A stretch of DNA of 64,000 nucleotides from Laburnicola sp. R22_1 (taxonomy: Eukaryota > Ascomycota > Dothideomycetes > Pleosporales > Didymosphaeriaceae), in assembly GCA_014281115.1 (NCBI GenBank), contig JACONQ010000016.1, positions 558,001 through 622,000 on the forward strand. Reading direction: 5' to 3'. The translations under genes were made by a program, and so were the position numbers. Positions 13,290-24,410 of the stretch are shown piece by piece. A model generated the notes under the pieces. It ran no database searches. It was not told where the DNA came from and saw only the letters and a program-made list of their open reading frames with translations. The stretch's first letter is position 1, and each line of letters starts with the position of its first letter.

Positions 13290-14279
13290 TTATAAGCTCT
13301 TCTCCACTCTCATAACTTCCGCGATGCCATCCGCGACAGCCTTGACATTTTCTTCTGAGAGTCTCTTCAAGGGCTTGCGGGGGTAGCCACCATAGCCATA
13401 GTAAGACTGGATAGCTGATTTGGTCCCGGGGATGGCAGCCTTGGTAAGGACCCAGTCACCCTTGCTAAGGACTTTCTGCAGCCCAAAGGCCTCGTCGTGT
13501 TTGCCCTCGGCCCACAGGTTCCAGACCTTGACACAGGTCTTCGGTATGACGTTGGCTCCACCAGCGATGATGCCAGAGCCACCACTGGCTGCCGTCTGAG
13601 CGGTGAAGTCAGCCATTCCGCCAAATGCCATGTATCCGCTGCCGTTGCTCTTCGCCGTCACGGCGTTAGTGGCTAGTGCGACTCTCGTGAGCTTGCCAGT
13701 GTTGCCGCATGTGAACTTGGTTCCCACGATGTTGGGGTGCTCTCCTAGCCTGATGATGAGATCGCTGTCCATGTCAATCCCTGAAACAGCCCCCGGGTAG
13801 TTGTAGAGAATGACGGGGAGGGGAGAGCGGTCGGCGAGCTTGGTGTAGTACTCGTAAATAGCGTCCTCGTCCATGGCGTAGCGGTAGTAGCTCGGCGGCA
13901 CGATGAGGACGTATTCGGCGCCGGCGTCTGCGGCCTCTTTGCACGACTCGATGGAGAGCTTGATTCCGTGCTCGGAAGCTCCTGCGATTACGGGAATATT
14001 TTGGTATCCTGCCTCGTCCAGAGCCTCACGAGTTGCTCGCGTGATGGCTGCTTTCTCGGCGCGGTTCAAGTGTACAGCCTCTCCGTTGGAACCCATGGTG
14101 ACGAGCCCGACCAGGCCAGCTTCCGCAAGCCGCACCGCATGTCTCTTGACGGTGGGAATGTCAACTTCCTCGGTCTCGGGGTCGAAGAAGGTCATGGTCG
14201 GCGAGTAGATGCCGGGCCGGAGCGGCGTGCGCTCTCTGGCTTGTCCATTGGCGCCGTTGGCCGCGCTGGCTGAAGTCAT
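13290..14279 (-). CDS. DHDPS/DapA-family aldolase (fungal keto-acid aldolase type)
   Basis: A single exon encodes 329 residues with a TIM-barrel class I aldolase of the dihydrodipicolinate synthase/N-acetylneuraminate lyase family. Visible motifs are GSNGEAVHL near 63-71, the catalytic-Tyr region ILYNYPGAVSG near 157-167, and the Schiff-base Lys188 in GTKFTCGN. Fungi make lysine by the aminoadipate route, so lysine synthesis is unlikely. Known fungal members include L-threo-3-deoxy-hexulosonate aldolase of D-galacturonate breakdown (LGA1/GaaC) and 4-hydroxy-2-oxoglutarate aldolase; the sequence alone does not decide between them. Start choice: the Met at 14279 directly precedes the Ala-rich leader found in fungal homologues. 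A longer frame to 14501 is low-complexity upstream sequence. The gene shares an 855-bp divergent promoter with a Gfo/Idh/MocA oxidoreductase. Confidence 0.88.
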   Translation of the reverse strand: MTSASAANGANGQARERTPLRPGIYSPTMTFFDPETEEVDIPTVKRHAVRLAEAGLVGLVTMGSNGEAVHLNRAEKAAITRATREALDEAGYQNIPVIAGASEHGIKLSIESCKEAADAGAEYVLIVPPSYYRYAMDEDAIYEYYTKLADRSPLPVILYNYPGAVSGIDMDSDLIIRLGEHPNIVGTKFTCGNTGKLTRVALATNAVTAKSNGSGYMAFGGMADFTAQTAASGGSGIIAGGANVIPKTCVKVWNLWAEGKHDEAFGLQKVLSKGDWVLTKAAIPGTKSAIQSYYGYGGYPRKPLKRLSEENVKAVADGIAEVMRVEKSL

Positions 14280-15134
14280 GCTGGGGATGGATGCTGAGAA
14301 GTCCAAGGACGGGTAGAAAATAGGAAACCAGGAGGAGAGGGGCACAACTAGTCCACGGCAGCCGCTCGGGTCAGCGTTTAATATAACAGCGAGATGGAGG
14401 GCATCGGCGTAAAGCAGGGCTCTGGGCTCGGCCGGCCGCCCAAAGGCATCCCGCCTGTCGTTCGCTCGTCCATGGTCGCTGTGGTCAGGAACGCGTTGCA
14501 TGCGCGGCCTTCATTCGCCGCAGGACCGAGCTTGCGCCAACGAAGGCCAAAGGGCGCCAGAGAGCCGCCGCGTGCGCCATCTCTAGTGGGCCAGCCGACC
14601 GTGGCAGCCGTCCTCGGGGCACATTGCGCGAGGAGCGGGATGCGACCACGGTGACTAAAATGCTCGAGGCCGCATGGGACGAAGAAGCGGCCGTGGCAGA
14701 GCGGCGGCGGCGGACGTCGAGTGTGGGGCGCAGCAGCGGACAAACCATTTGCACGAATGGGCGCCGGGCGACGCCGTGGGGTGCATGGCGCGTCGCTTGG
14801 CCTGGGGAAGCGCGCTTGCTGGGTCTCGGCCGTGGAGCTGCGCGACGGGAGGCGGGAGGCCGGCAAAAGAGCGACGTGCCCCTCCACCGCATAGATGCCC
14901 TCCTTCGCGGAAACATGATTTTCCGTCGCCATCGACCATCACCATCGACCGCCCCATTGGAGATGCCGACGCAGACGCCGACGTCGTGGTGCTCTTCTTG
15001 CGTCCCCAGCCCGTCCTTTCCACCCGCCTGCTCTTCGTCCTCGCTGCATTCACCCACTCTGAACTGGCTGCTGCATTCCCCCACTCTGGACTGGCTGCTG
15101 CATTCACCCACGCTGGACTGGCTGCAGAGCAATC
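14280..15134. promoter_or_regulatory. Divergent promoter region between aldolase and oxidoreductase
   Basis: This 855-bp GC-rich interval separates two head-to-head genes, so it should contain both promoters and 5' leaders. Long open frames on both strands look like GC-rich compositional artefacts. A 27-bp tandem repeat sits at its right end. I found no convincing TATA box or XlnR site. Confidence 0.5.
15044..15121. repeat. 27-bp tandem repeat, about three copies
   Basis: Copies at 15044-15067 (partial), 15068-15094 and 15095-15121 share the core CTGCATTCNCCCACNCTG and end in RACTGG. The array ends 13 bases before the oxidoreductase start codon, so it is in the 5' leader or core promoter. 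Confidence 0.85.
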
Positions 15135-16745
15135 ATGGCGCCGCTCCAAGTGTTAATGGTCAGTTACCCCTCGCCTCTACGTCTCCATTGCTTTTGGTCG
15201 AGCTCGCCCATCGTTCGCAGCATGCAGGACTGCTTTGTTTTTGCTGTCAGCGGTGCATATATCGCATCGCCTCTTGCTCCAAAGTCGGGCATCGAGAAGC
15301 AATGCTGACGAGCCCTCCAGGTGGGGACGGGGGAGTATACCACCGGCTTTGTCGGTGGAGGTGCTTCCACCTCAGATAAAAAGGTGGGCGTTGTGGGATT
15401 GACCTTGTTCGATCTACGTCGGCGTGGAAAGGTTGGAAAGCTGGGCATGGTGGGAGTGTCCGGCGACAAGTTCCCGGCCATCCGTATGTCCTCCGGGAAT
15501 CCATAGATAAGACCAAGCGCTGATCATTGGCAGGCCAGCATTTGGAAAAGAACATCTCGCAAGCGTACAACGGGCTCGACGTGTCCTTCCAGGAGTACCC
15601 CAAGGAGGGAAAGCGCGACCCGGATGCGTACAAGGAAGCCATTGATGCACTGCCGAAAGGCAGCGCCAGTAAGTTGTCGCATGCAACACCCCCTACGCTC
15701 GGGTCGTGCTGACAGGCGCTAGTCACAATCTTTACCCCAGACACGACCCATTACCCGATAGCGTTGTATGCGATCGAGCGGGGCCACCACGTTCTTGTCA
15801 CGAAGCCAGCCGTGAAGCTTCTCGAACACCACCAAGGACTTCTCGAGGCCGCGGAGAAGCACAATGTCTTTGTCTACGTCGAGCACCATAAGCGTTTTGA
15901 TCCCGCGTATGCCGACGCCCGGTTTAGAGCTACAAAGCTTGGTGACTTCAACTACTTCTACTCGTACATGTCTCAGCCCAAGTAAGTCCCTAAAACCTTT
16001 GGCATGCGCAAGATGACTGACATGTCTTCTTAGGAGCCAACTGGAGACATTCAAGGCTTGGGCCGGCAAGGATAGCGATATCTCATACTACCTCAACTCA
16101 CATCACATCGACATCAACGAGTCCATGATACCGGACTACAAGCCTGTGAGGGTTATGGCGAGTGGAGCAAGAGGTATTGCAACCGACCTTGGCTGCGTCG
16201 ATGGGACTGAAGATACCATCACTCTTCTGACCGATTGGGTGAAGAAGGACAACCCGAGCAAGCGCGCAACAGGTGTATACACCGCCGGGTGGGCCGCGCC
16301 CCAAAAGGCTGGTGTGCATTCGAATCAGTACTTCCACTACATGGCTAGCAAGGGAGAGATCCGGGTCAACCAAGCGAAACGTGGCTACGATGTCACTGAC
16401 GATGACACCGGTCTTCTGTGGTACAATCCGTGAGTACAGGTTCAAGATTGTTTCTTCTCCTCTTTGCTGATAGCAAGTAGCTTCTACATGAAGTATGCCC
16501 CTGACGAGGAAGGCAACTTTGCCGGACAAATTGGCTACGGCTACATCTCGTTCGAGAAATTCGTGGACGCGGTCAATGCGCTAAATGAAAGTAAAGTCAC
16601 GCTCGAGCAGCTAGACAGCCGCCCGTTGCCCACGCTCAAGAACACCATTGCCACCACTGCCATTCTGGAAGCCGGCCGAAGATCGCTAGACGAGAACAGG
16701 CCGATTGAAATCATCGAGGAGAATGGCACTTGGTCGCTCAAGTAG
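15135..16745 (+). CDS. Gfo/Idh/MocA-family oxidoreductase (galacturonate reductase-like)
   Basis: Six exons: 15135-15158, 15321-15483, 15534-15668, 15723-15981, 16034-16429 and 16481-16745. The N-terminal Rossmann fold begins [21 protein letters not shown], a GXGXXXXXXGG nucleotide-binding variant. [28 protein letters not shown] follows, with the family's conserved KP lysine. The long C-terminal alpha/beta domain includes [19 protein letters not shown] (a likely catalytic His/Asp region), and [12 protein letters not shown] near the end. About 413 residues, soluble, NAD(P)-dependent. Fungal proteins of this group are often labelled D-galacturonate reductase, but the well-studied galacturonate reductases GaaA/Gar1 are aldo-keto reductases, so the substrate is open. 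It is divergently paired with a DHDPS-family aldolase, which hints at sugar-acid catabolism (inference). Confidence 0.88.
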
Positions 16746-17543
16746 AGCAAATGTTCTGGAGCGATGGCTCCTTTTGCCGACTCTATCCGCAGTAATACAC
16801 ATACCCTTAAATACCTAAGTCTCTACTTCTTCTATTAAACCCCGGCAGATCTAGATACAGAATTTCAATTGTCTAAAATTTCCTACACAATCGGCCTCTT
16901 TGTGTCCGACATTCGTGCAGTAAAAGTGATAGATGTATTCTTGAACAGCCTTTTTATTTATTATAGGAGTGCTCTGCTGTTCCTGTTATACTATGTCAGG
17001 CTATAACCTTCGCCATACTGCCCTCAATGGAAACACATTAATACCTTCTCAAAGAAACGGATAAGTTAATTATATTTAATATCAAGCTAGCGCGTCCTTG
17101 TTTCATGGATACGTGTAGAGACATATTGTTTGCAATTCTAGACATAGAAACAAGGCACAGGGCAGACGCCTCTTTACACTCCGAGGTCGTACCTAGAGAG
17201 TGATTTGTCCGCATCGGGGTGCTTGCTGTTTTGTATCTCTCATTAAGATTGTAGTCATCGCCGTTATGATGTAGTTGTGTCGCTAAGCGTCGTTGCCTAT
17301 GGTAAAACCCGCTCGCTGCGTCACTCAGAATGAAGGCACGCATGATTGTGTTCATAACTTCATATGCAAAACATGAGGGCTGACCTCGGCGGAGCTTCGG
17401 GCGTGATCCAAGAGGGCTTGGCACTGTCGCCTAGCGGGGCTAGCGTGTCTGGAAACGGACATAGCTTGCCACTTCTCCTCTTACTTTGCCGCACACTTTT
17501 GCCCACGACCCTTATCCCACTCCATCGCTCAACTCGAAACATC
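16746..17543. other. Intergenic region
   Basis: Oxidoreductase 3' flank followed by the promoter of the branchpoint-bridging protein gene. The first half is AT-richer; no gene or RNA is recognisable. Confidence 0.4.
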
Positions 17544-19546
17544 ATGTCGTGGCGCAACCAAGGCATCACCGGCTCGAACAACATTCCGCTTGGCAATCGT
17601 CGACGCATCGGCGGAGACAGCAATGGCGATGACGGAGGATACAACCCTGCGGAGCCAGCCACGGGACTGTCTGAGCTGAAGCGCGGTCGCAGCCCGACAC
17701 GCGGTAAGTTGAGCTTCATTACTTCATCGGTAGTATACTAACAACTCACCAGAGGTCGATGGCCCGGCGCGCCGCAAGAAGCGCAACCGATGGGGTGATG
17801 CGAGCGAGAACAAGGCTGCCGGTCTGATGGGCTTGCCTACGCAAGTCAACCCCAACATGACCACCGAGCAGCTTGACGCGTACACCCTGCACCTGCGCAT
17901 CGAGGAGATTACCCAGAAGCTGAAGATCAACGACGTCGTTCCAGCCGACGGGGACAGGTATGTTTTCACCCCTCCGCCCATTCCTTGATGCTAATTGATG
18001 CAGGTCACCTTCTCCTGCGCCGCAGTATGACAACTATGGTCGCCGTGTCAACACGCGCGAGTTCCGCTACCGCAAGCGCCTTGAGGACGAGCGCCACAAA
18101 CTTGTAGAGAAGGCCATGAAGACGCTTCCTAACTACCACCCGCCGGCAGACTATAGGCGTCCTACTAAGACACAGGAGAAAGTCTATGTGCCGGTCAATG
18201 ACTATCCGGAGATTAACTTCAGTATGATACTAACCCCTCTAACTTTCTTTATAAGTCTTATTCCTTTCCCCTGCCTTCGTCTTGACCGGCTTGCACAACC
18301 TGCCGATCGTGTAGCATCGCATCGGTGGACCTGCTGCATTGCCAAGTCACTAACCCACACCTTCCAATCCGCCCACAATTCTTGATCATCTCACTAACTA
18401 CAGATTTTCTGTGCACTAACAGTTGGCTTACTCATTGGCCCGCGAGGCAACACGCTCAAGAAGATGGAGTCTGAGTCTGGCGCTAAGATTGCGATCCGTG
18501 GCAAAGGCTCCGTCAAAGAGGGCAAAGGTCGATCTGACGCAGCTCACACCAGCAACCAGGAGGAGGACTTGCATTGTTTGATCATGGCAGACACCGAGGA
18601 CAAGGTGAACAAGGCGAAGAAGCTGATCCACAATGTCATCGAGACGGTATGTATTGCAAGACTTGAAAATCGACTACGTCCTAACAGAACACAGGCTGCC
18701 TCTATTCCCGAAGGCCAGAACGAGCTGAAGCGCAATCAGCTACGTGAGCTTGCTGCCCTCAACGGTACTCTCCGTGACGACGAGAACCAGGCCTGTCAGA
18801 ACTGTGGCGAGATAGGACATCGCAAGTATGACTGCCCGCAAAAGCAGAACTTTACTGCCAGCATCATCTGTCGTGTCTGTGGACAAGCTGGACACATGGC
18901 TCGCGATTGCCCGCAGCGCAAGGCCGGCACCGGTTGGCGGAACGACGACCGCTACCCTCGCAATCAAGGCCAGATTAGCAGTGCCGAGCACGAGCTCGAC
19001 AACTTCCTCAACGAGATGGGTGGTGGTGGCGATTCTGGCCGTCCGACTGGAGCCATCGAATACAATGGCAACGGTGGTGGCTATGGTGGAGACGAGCCGC
19101 GCGCTGCTAAGCCTTGGGAGCAGCGTCCAACTGGTGCACCGGCTCCTTGGGCACGCGGCGACCGCGACGAACGCGACAACGGTGCGGCTGCCCGGCCGTG
19201 GGCTGGTGCAGGAGGCTCGGGCGGTGGTGACGCCTACAACCATGGTGGCTACAATACTGGCGCAGCTGCTCCCTGGGCTTCTGCTAGCAACGCTTCGTAT
19301 GGCTATGGCAACTACGGATCTGGATACGATCAGCATGCGGCTCCTCCCGGCATGAGCTCATACGGCTACGCTGCTCCCGCGCCGCCCGGCCCGCCTCCTG
19401 GGCTTGGTCCTCTGTTTACCAACTACGGCAATGCTGGAAGCCCTCCTCCGCCTCCGCCCTCGGGTGCCGCGCCGCCTCCGCCTCCCTCGGACATTCCGCC
19501 CCCGCCCCCGCCGTCCGACATTCCTCCGCCTCCTCCGCCAGCTTAG
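17544..19546 (+). CDS. msl5: Branchpoint-bridging protein (SF1/BBP)
   Basis: Exons 17544-17703, 17753-17957, 18004-18221, 18423-18646 and 18695-19546 give about 552 residues. In order: a basic N-terminal segment with RKKRNRWG (the U2AF-binding RW motif), the helix-hairpin segment with [14 protein letters not shown], the KH domain with [16 protein letters not shown], the QUA2 part, two CCHC zinc knuckles ([14 protein letters not shown] and [14 protein letters not shown]), and a Gly/Ala then Pro-rich tail with repeated [10 protein letters not shown]. This is the nuclear splicing factor that recognises the intron branch site UACUAAC and bridges to U2AF65 in the commitment complex. Introns 1 and 4 of this gene themselves carry CTAAC branch sites. 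Intron 3 is long at 201 bp. Identity is near certain. Confidence 0.96.
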
Positions 19547-20372
19547 GTGGGAGCATTGACGCGCTATTGCACAGCTGTTACTGTCGATCGGGCTATCCTG
19601 TCTATCAAGAACTAGTTTTCACCGGAAACTGTCTTCTGGTCTCGGAGGACGTGGGGCATCCTAGCTCTCTAGCGTCCCGTGGAAGTAGAAGCTACTGGGA
19701 TCATTTGGAACTCGACATGGCGCTATGCACCTTGTATCCTCTCAGCGGAACACTGCTATATTTGCAGCAACCAGGGTAAGTCAGCACAAATTGGTTCCGA
19801 TTTCTTGTTTGTCCTTTTGGTTGGTTTCTTCGGTTTCCTACAGTAAGTATATGGAGCAGTTGTCTTCTGACACTGTATATAACTTGCTTTCTACCTATGT
19901 ACCTGAGTACCTACATATGTGGATAATGATTGCAGCACGTGCGCTATTGCCGCTTGTGGACGAGGAACTGCATGTGATGAAAAGTGAAATTCAAGCGGCT
20001 TGAAGCGGTGCAGGTGTTGTAAATATGATACGGGCCAACCATACGATATGGCCTACAGTAGTGCAACGGTGTTCATTCACCAGGCCCAGGGTGCTGTCGA
20101 TCCTGCCAAGGCTGCCTAAGGAAGCTGCAGGGTGCGCGATGACGAAGCGCGACTGTTCATTATTTCACTGGCCGAAACGTCAACAGGCCAGCGAAGCTCA
20201 CGCAGTGACTCGACGCCGCTCGCTCTTATTACTGTTGTTCTACGTTCGCACGCCCGCTCTTATTACTGTTATTCTACGTTCGCACGCCCGCTTTAATTTC
20301 AATATTGCTATCCGCCCCGCCCCGCCCCCCGCTCTGCGCTCAACCGATCCGGCGAGCCGCACTGCAAGCAAC
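19547..20372. other. Intergenic region / 5' leader of the phosphatase gene
   Basis: It contains the BBP 3' flank and the promoter of the myotubularin-like gene. A 34-bp duplication lies at 20221-20288. No additional gene is supported. Confidence 0.4.
20221..20288. repeat. 34-bp tandem duplication
   Basis: Two adjacent 34-base copies (20221-20254 and 20255-20288) begin CGCTCTTATTACTGTT and differ at one position (G/A). They end 84 bases before the proposed start codon of the phosphatase gene. Confidence 0.9.
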
Positions 20373-22910
20373 ATGGAGAAGATACGTGTGAGCAAGGTAG
20401 CTTCTTCCCTGCACGCGTCAAAGATTGAAGCAGCTCACGTTTCAAAGGTAGAGAACGTCCAGGCATTCCGCCGTGGGACCAGCTACGACGGCACGCTGCA
20501 TCTCATGCCCCACCACATCGTCTTCAGCTACCTGCCACCTCCCCCGCCGGGCGCCTCCCCGTCCGCCAAACCGCCGCGCCAGAAAGAAATATGGATCACG
20601 TATCCTCAGATATCCTACTGCTGTCTGCGACCATGCCCATCCGTCTCGCACTACAAGCCGTCGATCCGCCTGCGCTGCCGCGACTTCACCTACTTCGCCT
20701 TCAACTTCCTCGACGAGAAGCAGGCACGCGATGTGTACGATAGCATCCGCTCGCTGTCTTGCAAGATTGGGAGGCTGGACAGACTGCTTGCGTTTAGCTA
20801 CCAACCGAAGGCGCCGGAAGATCAGTTCAACGGGTGGCAGATCTACGATGCACGCAAGGAATACAAGCGATTAGGCATCAGTCCCAAGGACACGGAGAAG
20901 GGCTGGCGGATATCAGAGATCAACGCGGGATATGGGGTAGGTTTGACGGAGAGGAGACGGCGCGCATCATCTGACGCATCGTTGTAGTACTCAAAGACCT
21001 ATCCCGGCCTCATCGTCGTGCCCACCAAGGTGTCTGACAGCGTCCTCCGGTACGCAGGAGACTACCGCTCCCGACAACGCATACCAGCCCTCGTATACCG
21101 TCACCCCATAAACAACTGCTCGATAACTCGAAGCTCGCAGCCGACGCCGGGACTTAGCGGCAAGCGCAATGCACAGGACGAACGCCTCGTTGCTGCCATA
21201 TTCGCTACCAATCGTGGGTGGAAGACGACGGCTACCCCGATCCCCACTACTCCCGCGAACTCTTCTCCTGAGTCAAGTGTCATGAACTTGAACGAGTCTG
21301 CTGCTGACAGTTCGTTTGTCGGCGTAGGCGATGCGGAGGCTCTCAACACCGGAAAGACTATGGTAGACGAGCTTACCGAGTCGTCCGAGACCGAACCTGA
21401 CATGCCAAAGGTATACGGAGCTCAACAGCGGAACCTCATCGTCGATGCAAGACCTACAGTGAACGCGTACGCTATGCAAGCGGTCGGGTTGGGGTCGGAG
21501 AAGATGGACTACTACCCTGGCGCAGAGAAAGCGTATCTGGGAATAGACAACATCCACGTTATGCGAAAGTCGCTTGCATACGTGGTAGAGGCGCTGAAGG
21601 AATCAGATTTTCTTAACATTGCACCTAACCAAGAGATGCTCAGGAAGAGTGGTTGGATACGGCATATTGCCAACATCTTGGATGGTACCGCTCTCATTGC
21701 ACGAACTGTGGGCATCATGCACTCGCACGTTCTCATTCACTGCTCCGACGGCTGGGACAGAACCAGTCAGCTCAGCGCCCTCAGCCAGATTTGCCTCGAC
21801 CCCTATTATCGGACCCTGGGAGGTTTCATCGTGCTCGTAGAGAAAGACTGGTTATCGTTTGGCCACATGTTCCGTCATCGGTCAGGATTTCTGAGTAGCG
21901 AAAAATGGTTCACCATTGAGAATGAGCGGATAGACCGTAACCGCGACGGGTCAGGTCCTGGTAACGCGTTCGAAAACGCTCTTCGGGGTGCTAAAGGCCT
22001 CTTCAACCGCCACAATAACGATTCCAACGAGTCCCTTACACAAATGACGGATCCCAATGGGACAAAGGCGGAACTAAATACTTCGGATGTCGATCCTGCC
22101 AAAGAAACGCCTACTAAGCCCTTTGCAAAGGTTGGAGCTGCGGAAGAGCACCGCATCACCAAGCCCAACGAACTCTCGCCTGTCTTCCACCAATTTCTCG
22201 ATGCGACGTACCAACTGTACTACCAGAACCCAACACGTTTCGAGTTTAATGAACGCTTCTTGCGCCGTTTACTCTACCACCTTTATTCCTGCCAATATGG
22301 TACGTTTTTATTCGACAGCGAGAAAGAACGTGTTGAAGCTAGGGCGGCGGAACGGACGCGGTCTGTATGGGATTACTTTTTGTGTCGCCGGGAAGAGTTC
22401 ATGAATCCGAAATACGACCCAGTCGTTGACGACAGCGTTCGCGGCAAGGAACGCATAATCTTTCCCAAAAAAGGTGAGGCGCGCTGGTGGTCGGAGCTCT
22501 TTGGCAGGACCGATGCGGAGATGAACAGCTTTGGCCCTCAGGCTCCTACGAATCTACTCTCTCCTCAGACATCAAATGTTGGCAGCCCTCCAAATGGTCG
22601 GAGCGGGACTTCCACGCCTATCCCGCAAGAACCCATCGTTATGGGAACGGAAACTGCAGAGAGCGCTACGGGTGCAGGTACCACAGCCGATCCGATGCCG
22701 CCGACGGACGCTGTACCGAGTAGTTCCTCGAGCCACGGCCATGAGGCAAATACTCCCGCGCCCTTTTACGGAGCCGCCGCATCCGACCGGGAGCTCAGCC
22801 AACAATTCACAGCTAGTCTTTCTTCCCTCGGTGAGACTCGATCGTCCGAAAGCCGCAGCCGCAGCCACAGTACCGAGGCCCGCAAGAAACTGGAGGTTGA
22901 GATGCAGTAG
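20373..22910 (+). CDS. ymr1: Myotubularin-family phosphoinositide 3-phosphatase (Ymr1-like)
   Basis: Exons 20373-20396, 20448-20936 and 20988-22910 give about 811 residues. An N-terminal PH-GRAM domain reads MEKIRVSKVENVQAFRRGTSYDGTLHLMPHHIVFSY. The phosphatase domain has NGWQIYDARKEYKRLGI, then the Cys-X5-Arg active site HCSDGWDRTSQ, then LEKDWLSFGHMFRHR-type sequence and HQFLDATYQLYYQNPTRFEFNERFLRRLLYHLYSCQYGTF. The family removes the 3-phosphate from PI3P and PI(3,5)P2 on endosomes and vacuoles. A Ser/Thr-rich low-complexity tail follows. The first intron (20397-20447) is 51 bp, has no stop and is in frame, so retaining it would add 17 residues; homologues favour its removal. The intact Cys and Arg predict an active enzyme. 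Confidence 0.93.
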
Positions 22911-24410
22911 TACATTGTATCTCACGGCCCTACTGTTTTCCAGGGCACGTCGGCCCTGTACATGGCACCTGAATCAGAATCTTGCGAGCTGTGGACGAGC
23001 GAGGGTGAGAGTGCTAGCGGTGAGTGTGAAAGCGCGCCCTCGCCGAATGAGGTGATACAAGCGTCAGTATGCAGTGGAGATGCACTATCGCTGGACTTCA
23101 ATAGAAATGGAGATGGTCCTGAGGGGGGCGACGAAGGTCGCGAAGGTGCCCACGGCCATAGGCACGGCAACGAAAGCAATGACGGGGTTGGCGAGGGGCA
23201 TGACGACGACGATCGCGACAGCGATGCAAACGAAACCGATGACAGCAGCAATTTGGGCACCAGCATTGGAGACATATCCGAGACCTCCGGTACTACCGTC
23301 GTCTATGAAACTCCTTTGAGCATGAGCTGGCCGGGAGAGTTCCCGCGGTCTTGGAGGGGCCGCCAATGTATGTGGGACCCGGGTGTCAGGAGATCGAAGA
23401 GTTGTTTTGAGTAGCATTGCATAGGTAGCATAGCTTTGGCGTTTTTGTGTAAACAGTTAACGGCCCGGAATTTCTTCATTGTAGAGGAGGCATGCAAGAA
23501 GGGAATGGAAATATCTTCATTCCAGGCTGGCTAGGTTTCTGTTTTGTTGTATCTCTGTGGTTTCTCTCGTAAGTTGTGATTGATAGAATGCATGTGATTG
23601 TTATTCTGGGGGAGATGCTGGGGAGGGAGGTTATGTAGGCGTATGTATTATACGTACGCTTATGGTGGGTGCATGGTGCTGTGGAACTCACACTCACATG
23701 CGGGTGGGAAGTTATACTAGACTTGACATTGCTATATTCAGTGAGCGATACTTCCCAAAGGAATGCGCCCAGCTGCTTACCTTCTAGTTCCCAGACTACG
23801 TGCGTCCTTTGAACAATCGAGTCGAGATTTGCTCGACCACTTGGAACCATGGTTCTCTCAAGTTTTGCATGCATTAGTTCGATACGATGGTCTTGGGTGG
23901 AAGGGTAGGAGTTTAAGCTCTTACGAGAAAAGGGCTTTTCAAGCGCCAAAACAAGATAGATAAGACTTAGTCGTAGGGGATTTGTGGAATTTGTTGTTGA
24001 TGGAGGCTGTGAAGGATGAGGGGCCCACACGCTGCCCTTTGGACGTCGATTTCACGTTTCGAGCTATCTTCAGGAAGGATTTCCTGTCTCATGTGAATGT
24101 GTACGTTGGGCAGGTATGACTCTGTCTTATCTGTTCAAGAGCATCACAGTCGTCATTATTAAAGAGCCAACAGTTGAAGTGCTTGTTTGATGGTCAAGCC
24201 ATGTTTTCCATTTTGCCTTGGGTGTTCCGAAAAGAGTACACAGCACAGAAGACTCCGTAACCTCCTTTGATCAATGACACATGAATTGCCCATCCGAACG
24301 CAAAGGAATTGATGTAAGCATGGTCCTCATCTCATGACGTAGCCATCGTCAGCCCGCTCGCATGGAGACCGTACCCCGTAACTAAAACCACTTCTCAATC
24401 TGCCTCGTTT
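22911..24410. other. 1.5-kb convergent intergenic region
   Basis: It holds the 3' flanks of the phosphatase gene and rps3. Open frames at 22962-23414 (+) and 23085-23417 (-) overlap each other antisense in a simple-composition stretch and were not accepted as genes. No RNA gene was recognised. Confidence 0.4.

Noticed and set aside
14394..15156. Overlapping 86-251 codon frames in the divergent aldolase/oxidoreductase promoter
   Set aside because: Mutually overlapping frames in GC-rich low-complexity DNA with no domain and no exon structure.
9632..16745. Secondary-metabolite or defence gene cluster
   Set aside because: No polyketide/peptide synthetase, P450, methyltransferase, nuclease or other cluster enzymes are present; only primary-metabolism enzyme families are seen.
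22962..23417. A 150-codon acidic frame (+) and a 110-codon hydrophobic frame (-) downstream of the phosphatase gene
   Set aside because: They are antisense images of the same GAC/GCA-rich simple sequence. Neither has family resemblance, and the + frame begins only 51 bases after the phosphatase stop.
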